Assembly (NCBI RefSeq): GCF_001028665.1
Contig: NZ_CP011504.1
Span: forward strand, 1,860,001-1,924,000
DNA length: 64,000 nt
From: Burkholderia pyrrocinia
Lineage (GTDB): Bacteria > Pseudomonadota > Gammaproteobacteria > Burkholderiales > Burkholderiaceae
Direction: 5' to 3'
In this document: piece by piece, positions 34,723-41,828 of the stretch
Layout: the number at the start of each line of letters is the position of its first letter
How positions within the stretch are numbered: the stretch's first letter is position 1
Notes under the pieces: generated by a model
Told to the model about the DNA's origin: nothing
The model's input: only the letters and a program-made list of their open reading frames with translations
Databases searched by the model: none
Program-made: the position numbers and the translations under genes

Positions 34723-35643
34723 ATGACCTACTCATCGAAACGTCGAACCCTGTTGCTGGCCGCCGCGACGGCGCCGCTCGTCCTGACCGTCACCGCGTGC
34801 GCGTCGTCGCAGACCGCCGCGCCGGACGAGGCCGCGATGCCGGACGTGGCAGCCGTGGCGGCCGCGGCGACGTTTGCCCAACTCGAACGCGACGCGGGCG
34901 GCCGTCTCGGCGTGTGTGCGATCGACGCCGCGAGCGGCCGGCGCGTCGAGCATCGCGCCGACGAGCGCTTCCCGTTCTGCAGCACGTTCAAGGCGATGCT
35001 GAGTGCGGCGGTGCTCGCGCAGAGCGTCGCGCGTCCGGGATTGCTGCAACAGCGCGTGACGTACGGAAAGGCCGATCTCGTCAACTATTCGCCGGTGACG
35101 GGAAAGCATGTCGACACGGGCATGACGGTCGCCGAATTGTGCGAGGCCACGATCCAGTACAGCGACAACGCGGCCGCGAATCTGCTGATGAAGCTGATCG
35201 GCGGCCCGTCGGCGGTGACTGCATACGCGCGCTCGATCGGCGACAGCACGTTCCGGCTCGATCGATGGGAGACCGAACTGAATACCGCATTGCCGGGCGA
35301 CCTGCGCGACACGACGACGCCCGCCGCGATGGCCGCCAGCATGCGCGTGCTGACGCTCGGCGATGCGTTGCCGGCCGCGCAGCGTGCGCAGCTCGTTGCC
35401 TGGCTGCGCGGCAACAAGGTCGGCGACAAGCGGATTCGCGCGGGCGTGCCGGCAGGGTGGACGGTCGGCGACAAGACGGGCACCGGCGACTACGGGACGA
35501 CGAACGACGCGGGCGTCGTGTGGTCGCCGTCGCGTGCGCCGATCGTGCTGGTCGTGTACTACACGCAGGCGCATGCCGATGCGCGGCCGAAGGAAGATGT
35601 GATCGCCGACGTCGCGCGCGTCGTGGTCGAGGCGCTCGGTTGA
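34723..35643 (+). CDS. penA: Class A beta-lactamase, Burkholderia Pen family
   Basis: A protein of 306 residues. All class A motifs are intact: the catalytic serine in CSTFK (S87, K90 here; S70-x-x-K73 in standard numbering), SDN in IQYSDNAAAN, the general-base glutamate in WETELN and KTG in GDKTGTGDYG. The residue before the serine is Cys (C69), as in Pen enzymes linked to broad substrate range. The N-terminus has twin arginines (SKRRTLLLAAA) and a lipobox ending at Cys26 (LTVTAC). That is consistent with the Tat-exported lipoprotein form known for PenA of Burkholderia pseudomallei. It is divergent from the LysR regulator, which probably induces it. Bcc alleles are variously named penA or penB. 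Confidence 0.94.
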   Translation: MTYSSKRRTLLLAAATAPLVLTVTACASSQTAAPDEAAMPDVAAVAAAATFAQLERDAGGRLGVCAIDAASGRRVEHRADERFPFCSTFKAMLSAAVLAQSVARPGLLQQRVTYGKADLVNYSPVTGKHVDTGMTVAELCEATIQYSDNAAANLLMKLIGGPSAVTAYARSIGDSTFRLDRWETELNTALPGDLRDTTTPAAMAASMRVLTLGDALPAAQRAQLVAWLRGNKVGDKRIRAGVPAGWTVGDKTGTGDYGTTNDAGVVWSPSRAPIVLVVYYTQAHADARPKEDVIADVARVVVEALG

Positions 35644-35722
35644 GCAGGGCGGTGCGGCGTGCGCGACGGGATGCGCACGCACGCCGTGCCGCAGTCGTGA
35701 CCCGCGCGGCCAAACGTTGTGC

Positions 35723-35787
35723 GATCAACGACTTAGCGCACGCATGCTCAGGATATCCACATGCTTGCCAACAAAAATTGTGGACAA
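35723..35787 (+). repeat. 65-bp DnaA/IHF-like repeat, copy 4
   Basis: IHF-like GATCAA-CGAC-TTA starts at 35723, 80 bases after the beta-lactamase stop. The left box ATATCCACA is at 35753-35761, then CTTGCCAACA. The right box TGTGGACAA is at 35779-35787. Confidence 0.85.
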
Positions 35788-35861
35788 GCCTGCGAGCGGC
35801 CGCGTTCGTCGTGATTCACGCCGTCGTGCCGCGTTTGAAGCGGCGCGGACAAAGTCTTACG

Positions 35862-35926
35862 GATCAAGTGCTTGGCTGCGGTATGCGCAGGCTATCCACA
35901 TGCTTGCCAACAAAATCTGTGGACAA
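35862..35926 (+). repeat. 65-bp DnaA/IHF-like repeat, copy 5
   Basis: IHF-like GATCAA-GTGC-TTG starts at 35862. The left box CTATCCACA is at 35892-35900, then CTTGCCAACA. The right box TGTGGACAA is at 35918-35926. Confidence 0.85.
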
Positions 35927-35951
35927 GCCTGTTCGTCCGTCGCCCCGGCAG

Positions 35952-36152
35952 TCAGCCTTGCCGATCGTCGACGGTGGGCCAGCGCGCGAACGCGAACACC
36001 CACAACATGATGAAGTTCAGGACCGGGACGAACATCGTCAGGATCCACCAGCCCGAATGCCCGGTGCGCCGGACGATGCGGACATACGGATAGACGACGA
36101 CGGCGACAAGCACGAGCGAGACGAGCAACTGCCACGCGGTGAAGTGTTCCAT
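35952..36152 (-). CDS. Small two-helix membrane protein
   Basis: A protein of 66 residues with two membrane segments: WQLLVSLVLVAVVVYPYVRI and WWILTMFVPVLNFIMLWVFA, the second preceded by RRTGHSG. The pattern (short, two helices, conserved-looking GWW and P-x-LNF) is common among small inner-membrane proteins of proteobacteria. The function is unknown. GAGG lies about 7 bases before the start on the reverse strand. It is flanked by repeat copies 5 and 6. Confidence 0.72.
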   Translation of the reverse strand: MEHFTAWQLLVSLVLVAVVVYPYVRIVRRTGHSGWWILTMFVPVLNFIMLWVFAFARWPTVDDRQG

Positions 36153-36385
36153 GGCCTTCCTCGGAGTGAGATGTCGTGATGCGGTGCCGGCGAACGGCCG
36201 GCCCGTTGCGCCGACGCGCGAGTCCGGCGATGCGCGGCTGCGTGCGGCTCGCGTGATAGTGACGCGTGGCGGGCGCGAGCGTCAAGGCGCGGGTGGCGCA
36301 CTACTGTGGCGCCGGATCGTCCGTATCGGCGCAGGCTCGCGCGTCGCGTTGCCGAAACGGTGACGCGGCGCATGAACCATTGGCC

Positions 36386-36450
36386 GATCAACGAGTTAGC
36401 GCATGCTTGCGCAGGATATCCACAAGCTTGCCAACAAAATCTGTGGGTAA
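36386..36450 (+). repeat. 65-bp DnaA/IHF-like repeat, copy 6
   Basis: IHF-like GATCAA-CGAG-TTA starts at 36386. The left box ATATCCACA is at 36416-36424, then CTTGCCAACA. The right box TGTGGGTAA (reverse complement TTACCCACA) is at 36442-36450. Confidence 0.85.
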
Positions 36451-36579
36451 GTTATGCGGCACGCGTGCAACGATCGTGTTGTGCGCCGTCGTGGCGTCGT
36501 GATGCGAAGTGCGGCGAAGCGGCACGCGCAAAGGTCGTCGCGCGCGCCTCGTCTGCATCACGCGTGCCAAAGTCCATCG

Positions 36580-36644
36580 GATCAAGGGTTTAGCGTTGCG
36601 GTGCGCAGGATATCCACAAGCTTGCCAACATTTTCTGTGGAGAA
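36580..36644 (+). repeat. 65-bp DnaA/IHF-like repeat, copy 7
   Basis: IHF-like GATCAA-GGGT-TTA starts at 36580. The left box ATATCCACA is at 36610-36618, then CTTGCCAACA. The right box TGTGGAGAA is at 36636-36644. It ends 68 bases before the next leftward gene's stop. Confidence 0.85.
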
Positions 36645-36712
36645 CTGCGCGTTCGCGATCGGCGGGCACGACACCGACCGATGCCACGTGTTGCCTCGAT
36701 TCGCGCGGGCGC

Positions 36713-37081
36713 TCACGCCGTGCAGATACCGGTCACGCCGACTTTCTGGAACAGGTGCGGGCTGGCTACGGCGGACGACGGATAGGCCGAGAGCTTGGCG
36801 ACGAACTCGGGATGCGTGAACGCCGCGCGAAACGCGTGAGTCGATTCCCAGATCGCGTGGTTCAGGTAAGTCGGACTGTCGCCGAGCGCGCGATGAAGCT
36901 GCGTCGAGATGAATCCCGGCTGCCGTTTCATGAATTCGGCGTCGTCCTTCCACACGGCCAGAAAGTCCGCTTCGTCCGCGGGATCCAGCGTGAACACGTT
37001 GACGAGAACGACCGGCTCCGCGGCGATGCCGAGCTGCTGCTGGATCGGAAAGTTCGGATCCATCGGTTTGAACTGGGACAT
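36713..37081 (-). CDS. Antibiotic-biosynthesis-monooxygenase (ABM)-like small protein
   Basis: A protein of 122 residues forming one ferredoxin-like alpha/beta unit: VVLVNVFTLDPADEADFLAV, then QPGFISTQLHRAL and LNHAIWEST. This matches the ABM/dimeric alpha-beta-barrel superfamily, whose members oxidise quinols or haem or only bind ligands. It lies 34 bases downstream of a MarR regulator in the same direction and is probably controlled by it. A role in quinone or electrophile stress is plausible but unproven. Confidence 0.78.
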   Translation of the reverse strand: MSQFKPMDPNFPIQQQLGIAAEPVVLVNVFTLDPADEADFLAVWKDDAEFMKRQPGFISTQLHRALGDSPTYLNHAIWESTHAFRAAFTHPEFVAKLSAYPSSAVASPHLFQKVGVTGICTA

Positions 37082-37115
37082 GGGAACTCCTGTGGGTCGT
37101 GGGTTAACCGCGTGA

Positions 37116-37562
37116 TCACGCGTGGCCATCCTGGCCATGCGCGCTCGACATTGCCGACAGAACGCGAATCGCCGCATCCAGGTCGGCCGAACTGAAGTCG
37201 CCAGCGATGTCGCGAACGTGCTGTTGCCATTGCCCGACCACGGCCTGATAGGCCGTATCGCCGCGTGGTGTCAGCGCATACAGCGGCGAGCGCTTGTGCG
37301 CCGGGTTGGGCAGCGACCGGACCAGCCCATCGTCGACCAGCACGTTGATCTGTTTCAGCACGGCCTGCCGCGTGATGCCCATCGCACCGGCAATCTGAGG
37401 GATGTTCGGAGGTTCCGGCGCCATCGAGATGGCGCCCAGCACCTGCCAGCGCGCACTGGTCAAGCCGTGCGGCCCGGCAAAGGCATTGCCCCATTCGATC
37501 AGCAGGCCGTTCAACCGGAATACGGACAGCGCGACGGCGGTCAACTTCGCGGATTTCGTCAT
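37116..37562 (-). CDS. MarR-family regulator
   Basis: A protein of 148 residues with a winged helix-turn-helix (about residues 45-110): GLTSARWQVLGAIS, NIPQIAGAMGITRQAVLKQ and the wing NPAHKRSPLYALT. MarR proteins repress stress and efflux genes and release DNA when a phenolic ligand binds. It precedes the ABM-like gene as a two-gene unit. A palindromic candidate operator (37582-37619) lies just upstream of its start, suggesting autoregulation. Confidence 0.86.
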   Translation of the reverse strand: MTKSAKLTAVALSVFRLNGLLIEWGNAFAGPHGLTSARWQVLGAISMAPEPPNIPQIAGAMGITRQAVLKQINVLVDDGLVRSLPNPAHKRSPLYALTPRGDTAYQAVVGQWQQHVRDIAGDFSSADLDAAIRVLSAMSSAHGQDGHA

Positions 37563-37581
37563 ACCCAATAAACGTGATGAA

Positions 37582-37619
37582 TTGACAACTACTTTACGCA
37601 AACGACAACTGGTTGTCAA
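37582..37619. promoter_or_regulatory. Candidate MarR operator upstream of the marR-ABM unit
   Basis: GACAAC-TG-GTTGTC forms a palindrome at 37604-37617, and a third GACAAC half-site lies at 37584-37589. The outermost copies also form the longer inverted pair TTGACAAC (37582) with GTTGTCAA (37612). The position, 20-57 bases from the MarR start, fits autoregulation. Confidence 0.55.
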
Positions 37620-37867
37620 ATAAGTGTGTGCGTCATCGAACGTGATCGTTCATGAAGAGGACCGAACCCGACCCAAGCCGGACGACCATCCGCCGGGTCT
37701 TCTGTATTGCTACGTGGAGAAGTGCGCCAGCGTCCTCGAAACCTCGACCGGCCTGCGGGTCGAGCGGATCGTCCATGTCAATTGGGTCGAGGGTGTGGCG
37801 GCGGCGCGCATGCGCGTATTCGCGGCCGCATGGCGCATTTGCCGCGCACGCCTGACAAACCCTTTCC

Positions 37868-37932
37868 GATCAATGGCTTGGTGCCGTTAATGGAAGGTTG
37901 TCCACAAGCTTGCCAACATAATCTGTGGACAA
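37868..37932 (+). repeat. 65-bp DnaA/IHF-like repeat, copy 8
   Basis: IHF-like GATCAA-TGGC-TTG starts at 37868. The left box is TTGTCCACA at 37898-37906, then CTTGCCAACA. The right box TGTGGACAA is at 37924-37932, so both boxes here have the same 9-mer in inverted orientation. It ends 19 bases from the sensor-kinase stop. Confidence 0.85.
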
Positions 37933-37951
37933 GCTGCCTGTCACGCGCGCA

Positions 37952-39328
37952 TCAGGCTGGTGCAGGAAAGCGCACCGTGACAGTGAGCCCGCGTCCGCCG
38001 CGCGTGGTGCCGAGCGCGACCGTCGCGCGATGCTGTTCGGCGATCCGCTTGACGATCGACAGCCCGAGCCCGCTACCCGACGACGTGACCGCCTGCGCAC
38101 CCTCGCCGCGATAGAAGCGCTCCCACACGTCGGTGCGCTCGGCTTCCGGGATCCCGGGGCCGTCGTCGGCGACTTCGAGCACGGGCGACGTGCCGTCGAT
38201 GTGCGCGGACACGTCGACGCGCGCGCCGTCGCCCGCATAGCGGATCGCGTTGTCGACGAGATTGTTCAGCAGCACGCGCAGCGTGTCGAGATTGCCCGCG
38301 GCCATCACGGGCGCGGCGACGATCGCGCCGAGATCGATCCGGTGCGCGTCGGCGACACGCGCTCGGTCCGCGACCACCGACCGGCACAGCGCGGCGAGAT
38401 CGACGGGCGCAGATGCGGACGTGGCCGCTTGCGCATCGGGTTCGAGACGCGCGAGCGTCAGCAACTGTTCGGCGAGGTGGCCGAGGCGCGTCGTGCCTGC
38501 ATGGATTTGCGCAAGGATGCGCTCGCGCTCTTCGGCGGTCGCCGCGCGCCGCAGCAAATTCGACTGGATCGACAGCCCCATGATCGGCGTGCGCAGCTCG
38601 TGCGCGGCATCGGCGATGAAGTGCCGCTGCAGCGTGAACGAGCGGTCGAGTCGCGCGAGCAGGTCGTTGATCGCTTCGGCGAGCGGCCGGACTTCGTTCG
38701 GCATCGAGGCGACGTCGACCGGTTCAAGGTTGTTCGCATTCCTGCGCTTCAGGCCGGATGCGATCGTGCGCAGCGGTCGCAGCCCCGCGCCGATGCCGAA
38801 CCACAGACCGATCGCCAGCACCGGCAGCATCGAGAACACCGGCCACAGCAGGTGCACGGCGATGCCCGCGATCGCTTCCCATCGCGCATGCCGCGCCTGC
38901 GCGAGCCGGATCGTCGTGCCGCCGCGCTCGGTCACGTAAGTGCGCCACGGCTGGCCGCCGACGTCGACGCTCGCGATGCCCTTCTGCGCGGGCGGCGGCA
39001 GCGTCGAATCGCGGTCGGTCGAATACACGAGCGTGCCGTTGCGCCAGACCTGCAGCAGCACGGCATCGGGATCGCTTGCCTCGAAGCGGTGCTTGCCGTT
39101 CGCGCGGTTGCTGAACGACAGCTCGCCGTTCGGGCCGACGACGATCTGCTTCGACATGCTGCGCATCTGGTCGTCGAGCAGGTCGTCGAGTTCGCGCAGC
39201 GCGCCCCAGTAGGTGCCCGCGCTCGCGACCAGGCCGATCACGCACGCGGCCGGCAGCAGCCACATCAGCAGGCGCCGCCGCAGCGACGTGTTGCGCCAGC
39301 GCGCAATCGCGCGTTGCACGCCCGTCAT
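37952..39328 (-). CDS. qseC: Sensor histidine kinase, QseC-like
   Basis: A protein of 458 residues. The first membrane segment (about 21-40) and a second near 165-185 enclose a ~125-residue periplasmic sensor. A HAMP domain follows, then the H-box IADAAHELRTPI and an ATPase domain with NNLVDNAIRYA, DDGPGIPEAER and GSGLGLSIVKRI. Its start overlaps the upstream response-regulator stop by 4 bases (ATGA), so the two are translationally coupled. The order ygiW-like gene / qseB / qseC parallels enterobacteria and supports the QseBC assignment, but the signal in Burkholderia may differ. Confidence 0.88.
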   Translation of the reverse strand: MTGVQRAIARWRNTSLRRRLLMWLLPAACVIGLVASAGTYWGALRELDDLLDDQMRSMSKQIVVGPNGELSFSNRANGKHRFEASDPDAVLLQVWRNGTLVYSTDRDSTLPPPAQKGIASVDVGGQPWRTYVTERGGTTIRLAQARHARWEAIAGIAVHLLWPVFSMLPVLAIGLWFGIGAGLRPLRTIASGLKRRNANNLEPVDVASMPNEVRPLAEAINDLLARLDRSFTLQRHFIADAAHELRTPIMGLSIQSNLLRRAATAEERERILAQIHAGTTRLGHLAEQLLTLARLEPDAQAATSASAPVDLAALCRSVVADRARVADAHRIDLGAIVAAPVMAAGNLDTLRVLLNNLVDNAIRYAGDGARVDVSAHIDGTSPVLEVADDGPGIPEAERTDVWERFYRGEGAQAVTSSGSGLGLSIVKRIAEQHRATVALGTTRGGRGLTVTVRFPAPA

Positions 39329-39987
39329 GCGCCGTCACCGATCCGGTAGCCGACGCCGCGCACCGTGCGGATCATGTCGTGGCCGAGCTTCTTGCGCAGG
39401 TTGTGGATGTGGACCTGCACCGCATTGCTTTCGATTTCCTCGCCCCAGCTGTACAGCCGCTCCTCGAACTGCTCGCGCGAAATCACCGCACCCGGTTCGC
39501 GCATCAGTTCGTGCAGCAGCACGAACTCCTTCGGCGACAGCGGCACTTCGTCGTCGTCGAGCCAGACGAGGTGCTTGACGGGATCGAGCCGCAGCGGGCC
39601 GATCGCGAGCGTCGTCTGCGCGCGGCCCGCATGGCGGCGGTTGACCGCGCGGATGCGGGCGAGCAGTTCGTCGAGTTCGAACGGCTTGACGAGGTAGTCG
39701 TCCGCGCCGCTGTCGAGGCCGGCGATGCGGTCCGGCACGCCGTCGCGCGCGGTGATGATGATCGCGGGCAGGGTTTCGTCGCGGCGGCGCAGCGCGGCGA
39801 GCACCGACAGGCCGTCGCGGTTCGGCAGCCCGAGATCGAGCAGCAGCAGGCCGTAGCCGGTCGAGCGCAGCGCGAGCGACGCGGCGTCGCCGTCCTTCAC
39901 CCAGTCGACCGCGAAGCCTTCCTGTTTGAGGCCCTGTTCGAGCCCGCTGCCGATCAGCGGATCGTCCTCGACGAGCAGTACGCGCAT
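39325..39987 (-). CDS. qseB: OmpR-family response regulator, QseB-like
   Basis: A protein of 220 residues. The receiver has the acidic pair in VEDD, the phospho-acceptor Asp in LLLLDLGLPNRDG and Lys in YLVKPFE. The winged-helix output domain ends in QVHIHNLRKKLG and RTVRGVGYRIG. The start at MRVLLVEDD is fixed by the fold. It is the first gene of a leftward qseBC operon and is divergent from a YgiW-like gene. Nested-palindrome element B lies 43 bases upstream of the start, inside the shared promoter region. Confidence 0.9.
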   Translation of the reverse strand: MRVLLVEDDPLIGSGLEQGLKQEGFAVDWVKDGDAASLALRSTGYGLLLLDLGLPNRDGLSVLAALRRRDETLPAIIITARDGVPDRIAGLDSGADDYLVKPFELDELLARIRAVNRRHAGRAQTTLAIGPLRLDPVKHLVWLDDDEVPLSPKEFVLLHELMREPGAVISREQFEERLYSWGEEIESNAVQVHIHNLRKKLGHDMIRTVRGVGYRIGDGA

Positions 39988-40030
39988 GGATTCGTGTCTC
40001 TTCAACAGGGCGCCGGGCGCCCGGGGTTTT

Positions 40031-40316
40031 AGGGTCTGTTTACATATGGAACGTACATGCGAATGCCCGAAATCGCTCGTAGGGCAAGGAGCGAGAAGCG
40101 CCGTTTGGCCGCGCCAAACAAGCGACGAGCGACGCCGCCATACGGGCGATTTCGGGCATTCCCGTGACATGAATTTTTTAATTTGGGGTTGCCACGAGAA
40201 CGGCCGCTCGCCGCGTTGCGCTCCTTGCGAATACGTCCAGTATTCGCAGCGTCGCGCGCCTCGCGAGCGGCCGTTCTCGTGGCAACGCATGCACGTTCCA
40301 TATGTAAACAGACCCT
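40031..40316. repeat. Nested-palindrome element B (~286 bp)
   Basis: Outer arms of 30 bases (40031-40060 with 40287-40316) pair with one mismatch, and two further A/T pairs extend them to 40029-40318. Stem 1 is 40061-40076 with 40146-40161 (16 bp), then a T.G wobble and four more pairs. Stem 2 is 40189-40210 with 40264-40285 (22 bp). Loop hairpins shared with element A are TTTGGC-CGC-GCCAAA (40104-40118) and GCGAATAC-GTCCA-GTATTCGC (40227-40247). Arm sequences differ from element A except the end TAGGG-Y-CTGTT. It sits between divergent qseB and the YgiW-like gene. Confidence 0.88.
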
Positions 40317-40430
40317 AATGATAAGCGGGCGTGCCTTAGCGGGAGCTTAAACACGGGCGCTTCTGTGCGTTGGCGCACCGGACCGATGCGGCAGCGCGCC
40401 GCTTCGGACGGCCTTCAGGTTTGCTTAATC

Positions 40431-40443
40431 TTACGCTCCGTAA
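40431..40443. promoter_or_regulatory. Small inverted repeat in the ygiW-like promoter region
   Basis: TTACG-CTC-CGTAA lies about 60 bases upstream of the YgiW-like start, next to CTTAAT. It might bind QseB, which controls the equivalent gene in enterobacteria. It is short and could be chance. Confidence 0.25.
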
Positions 40444-40503
40444 TCTCGGGCCGTCGCGTTCAACGAGAGCGCGGCGCACCATCAAACAAGGAGGAACGAG
40501 ATC

Positions 40504-40857
40504 ATGAAACACCTGACGAGAATCCTGGCTGTCGCGCTCGCCGTGCTGCCTGCCGCCGTCTACGCGGAATATACCGGGCCGTCCGCGCTGACCACGACGA
40601 CCGTGAAGGAACTGCTTGCGAACGGCAAGGACGATCAGCACGTGCAGTTGCAGGGGCGCATCGTCAAGCATGCCGGCGGCGAGGACTACGAGTTCGCCGA
40701 CGCGACCGGCACGATCCGCGTCGAGATCGACAACAAGCTGTGGGCGGCCGGCCAGCCCGTCAGCGACAAGAGCGAAGTGAAGCTGACCGGCGAATTCGAG
40801 CGCAAATGGTCGGGCAAGGTGAAGGTCGATGCCGACCACGTCGAAGTGCTGCACTGA
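40504..40857 (+). CDS. ygiW: YgiW/YdeI-family periplasmic OB-fold (BOF) protein
   Basis: A protein of 117 residues. The signal peptide ends in AAVYA, then comes a bacterial OB-fold: TVKELLANGKDDQHVQLQGR, YEFADATGTIRVEID and SEVKLTGEFERKW. Family members are periplasmic stress-tolerance proteins, and in enterobacteria ygiW lies directly upstream of qseBC, as it does here in divergent orientation. AAGGAGG sits 7-13 bases before the start. Control by QseB is likely by analogy. Confidence 0.88.
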   Translation: MKHLTRILAVALAVLPAAVYAEYTGPSALTTTTVKELLANGKDDQHVQLQGRIVKHAGGEDYEFADATGTIRVEIDNKLWAAGQPVSDKSEVKLTGEFERKWSGKVKVDADHVEVLH

Positions 40858-40912
40858 CCGGTGCGTGCGGGGCCGGTGATACCATGGACGACCGGTTCCC
40901 GTTCCCACCAAG

Positions 40913-41773
40913 ATGGCCGCCAATTTCGACGAACTCGCGTCCCGGATCCGGGCGCAATTTTCCGAGCTGAGCCCGCAATTCCAGGCGGGCGCCGCATTCC
41001 TGCTCGATCATCCCGACGAAGTCGCCACCTCGTCGATGCGCAAGGTCGCGCAGCGCGCGCAGGTGCAGCCTGCGTCGCTCGTGCGGCTCGCGCAGCAATT
41101 CGGTTTCCCCGGCTGGAACGAGCTGCGCGACCTGTGCGTCGCGCGCGTGCGCACGCGTCCCGAGCCGCTCACGCAGCGTGCGCGCTCGCTCGTGCGGCCC
41201 GATGCGAAGGCGTCGCTCGCGCACGACCTGCTTGCCGCGCAGCAGCACAACCTGTCGGCCACCGCCGCGCAGAACGAGCACGCGCTCGCTGATGCAGCCA
41301 GGCTGATCCGCAAGGCGTCGCACGTGCATGTCGCGGGGTTCCGCTCGTGTTATCCGGTCGCGTTCGGTTTCGTGTACGGCTACCGGCTGTTCCGTCCGAC
41401 CGTGTCGCTGCTCAACGGCGTCGCCGGTTCGCTCGAAATGGAGCTGCGGACGATCGCGAAGCAGAGCGTGACCGTGGTCGTCAGCTTCGCGCCGTATTCG
41501 GCGGAAGCGACGCGCGTCGCGCAGGCGGCGAAGGCGCAGGGCAGCCGGATCGTCGCGATCACCGACAGCGCGGTGTCGCCGATTGCACTGCACGCGGACG
41601 CGCAACTGATCTTCACGCACGACAGCCCGTCGTTCTTTCCGTCGCTGGTGGCCGCGCATGCGATGGCCGAGGCGCTGGTCGCGCAGTTGCTCGCGCTCGA
41701 AGGCAGCGATGCGATCGCGGCACTGGAGCGCACCGAAGCGGAGCTGCATGCGAAGGGCGCTTACGTCGTCTGA
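40913..41773 (+). CDS. MurR/RpiR-family transcriptional regulator
   Basis: A protein of 286 residues. The N-terminal RpiR helix-turn-helix (about 1-78) includes AAFLLDHPDEVATSSMRKVA and VQPASLVRLAQQFGFPGW. A SIS sugar-isomerase domain (about 125-260) includes HVHVAGFRSCYPVAFGFVY and GSRIVAITDS. These regulators respond to phosphosugars. No sugar gene adjoins it; a GNAT acetyltransferase follows 55 bases downstream. The target is unknown. Confidence 0.88.
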   Translation: MAANFDELASRIRAQFSELSPQFQAGAAFLLDHPDEVATSSMRKVAQRAQVQPASLVRLAQQFGFPGWNELRDLCVARVRTRPEPLTQRARSLVRPDAKASLAHDLLAAQQHNLSATAAQNEHALADAARLIRKASHVHVAGFRSCYPVAFGFVYGYRLFRPTVSLLNGVAGSLEMELRTIAKQSVTVVVSFAPYSAEATRVAQAAKAQGSRIVAITDSAVSPIALHADAQLIFTHDSPSFFPSLVAAHAMAEALVAQLLALEGSDAIAALERTEAELHAKGAYVV

Positions 41774-41828
41774 TGCGGCACGTGCGGCTTCGGCCGTCCG
41801 TCATTCACGATTCAATCCGACGCAACCG

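Noticed and set aside
33271..37932. Integron attC sites and gene cassettes
   Set aside because: The alternation of short genes and repeats resembles a cassette array. However, the repeats lack the GTTRRRY/RYYYAAC core pair in most copies, genes face both directions, several copies adjoin without a gene, and no integrase is present.
33271..37932. CRISPR array
   Set aside because: Repeat units are 65 bp and distances between them range from 139 to 2101 bases with genes in between; there are no regular spacers or cas genes.
33271..37932. Chromosome replication origin or parS cluster
   Set aside because: No repA, parA, parB or dnaA gene is near, no long AT-rich unwinding region lies inside the array, and the repeats do not match the 16-bp parS palindromes known for Burkholderia.
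32558..40316. Elements A and B as the ends of one composite transposon
   Set aside because: Each element is itself a complete, closed palindrome; the DNA between them holds resident genes such as penR-penA, and no transposase is present.
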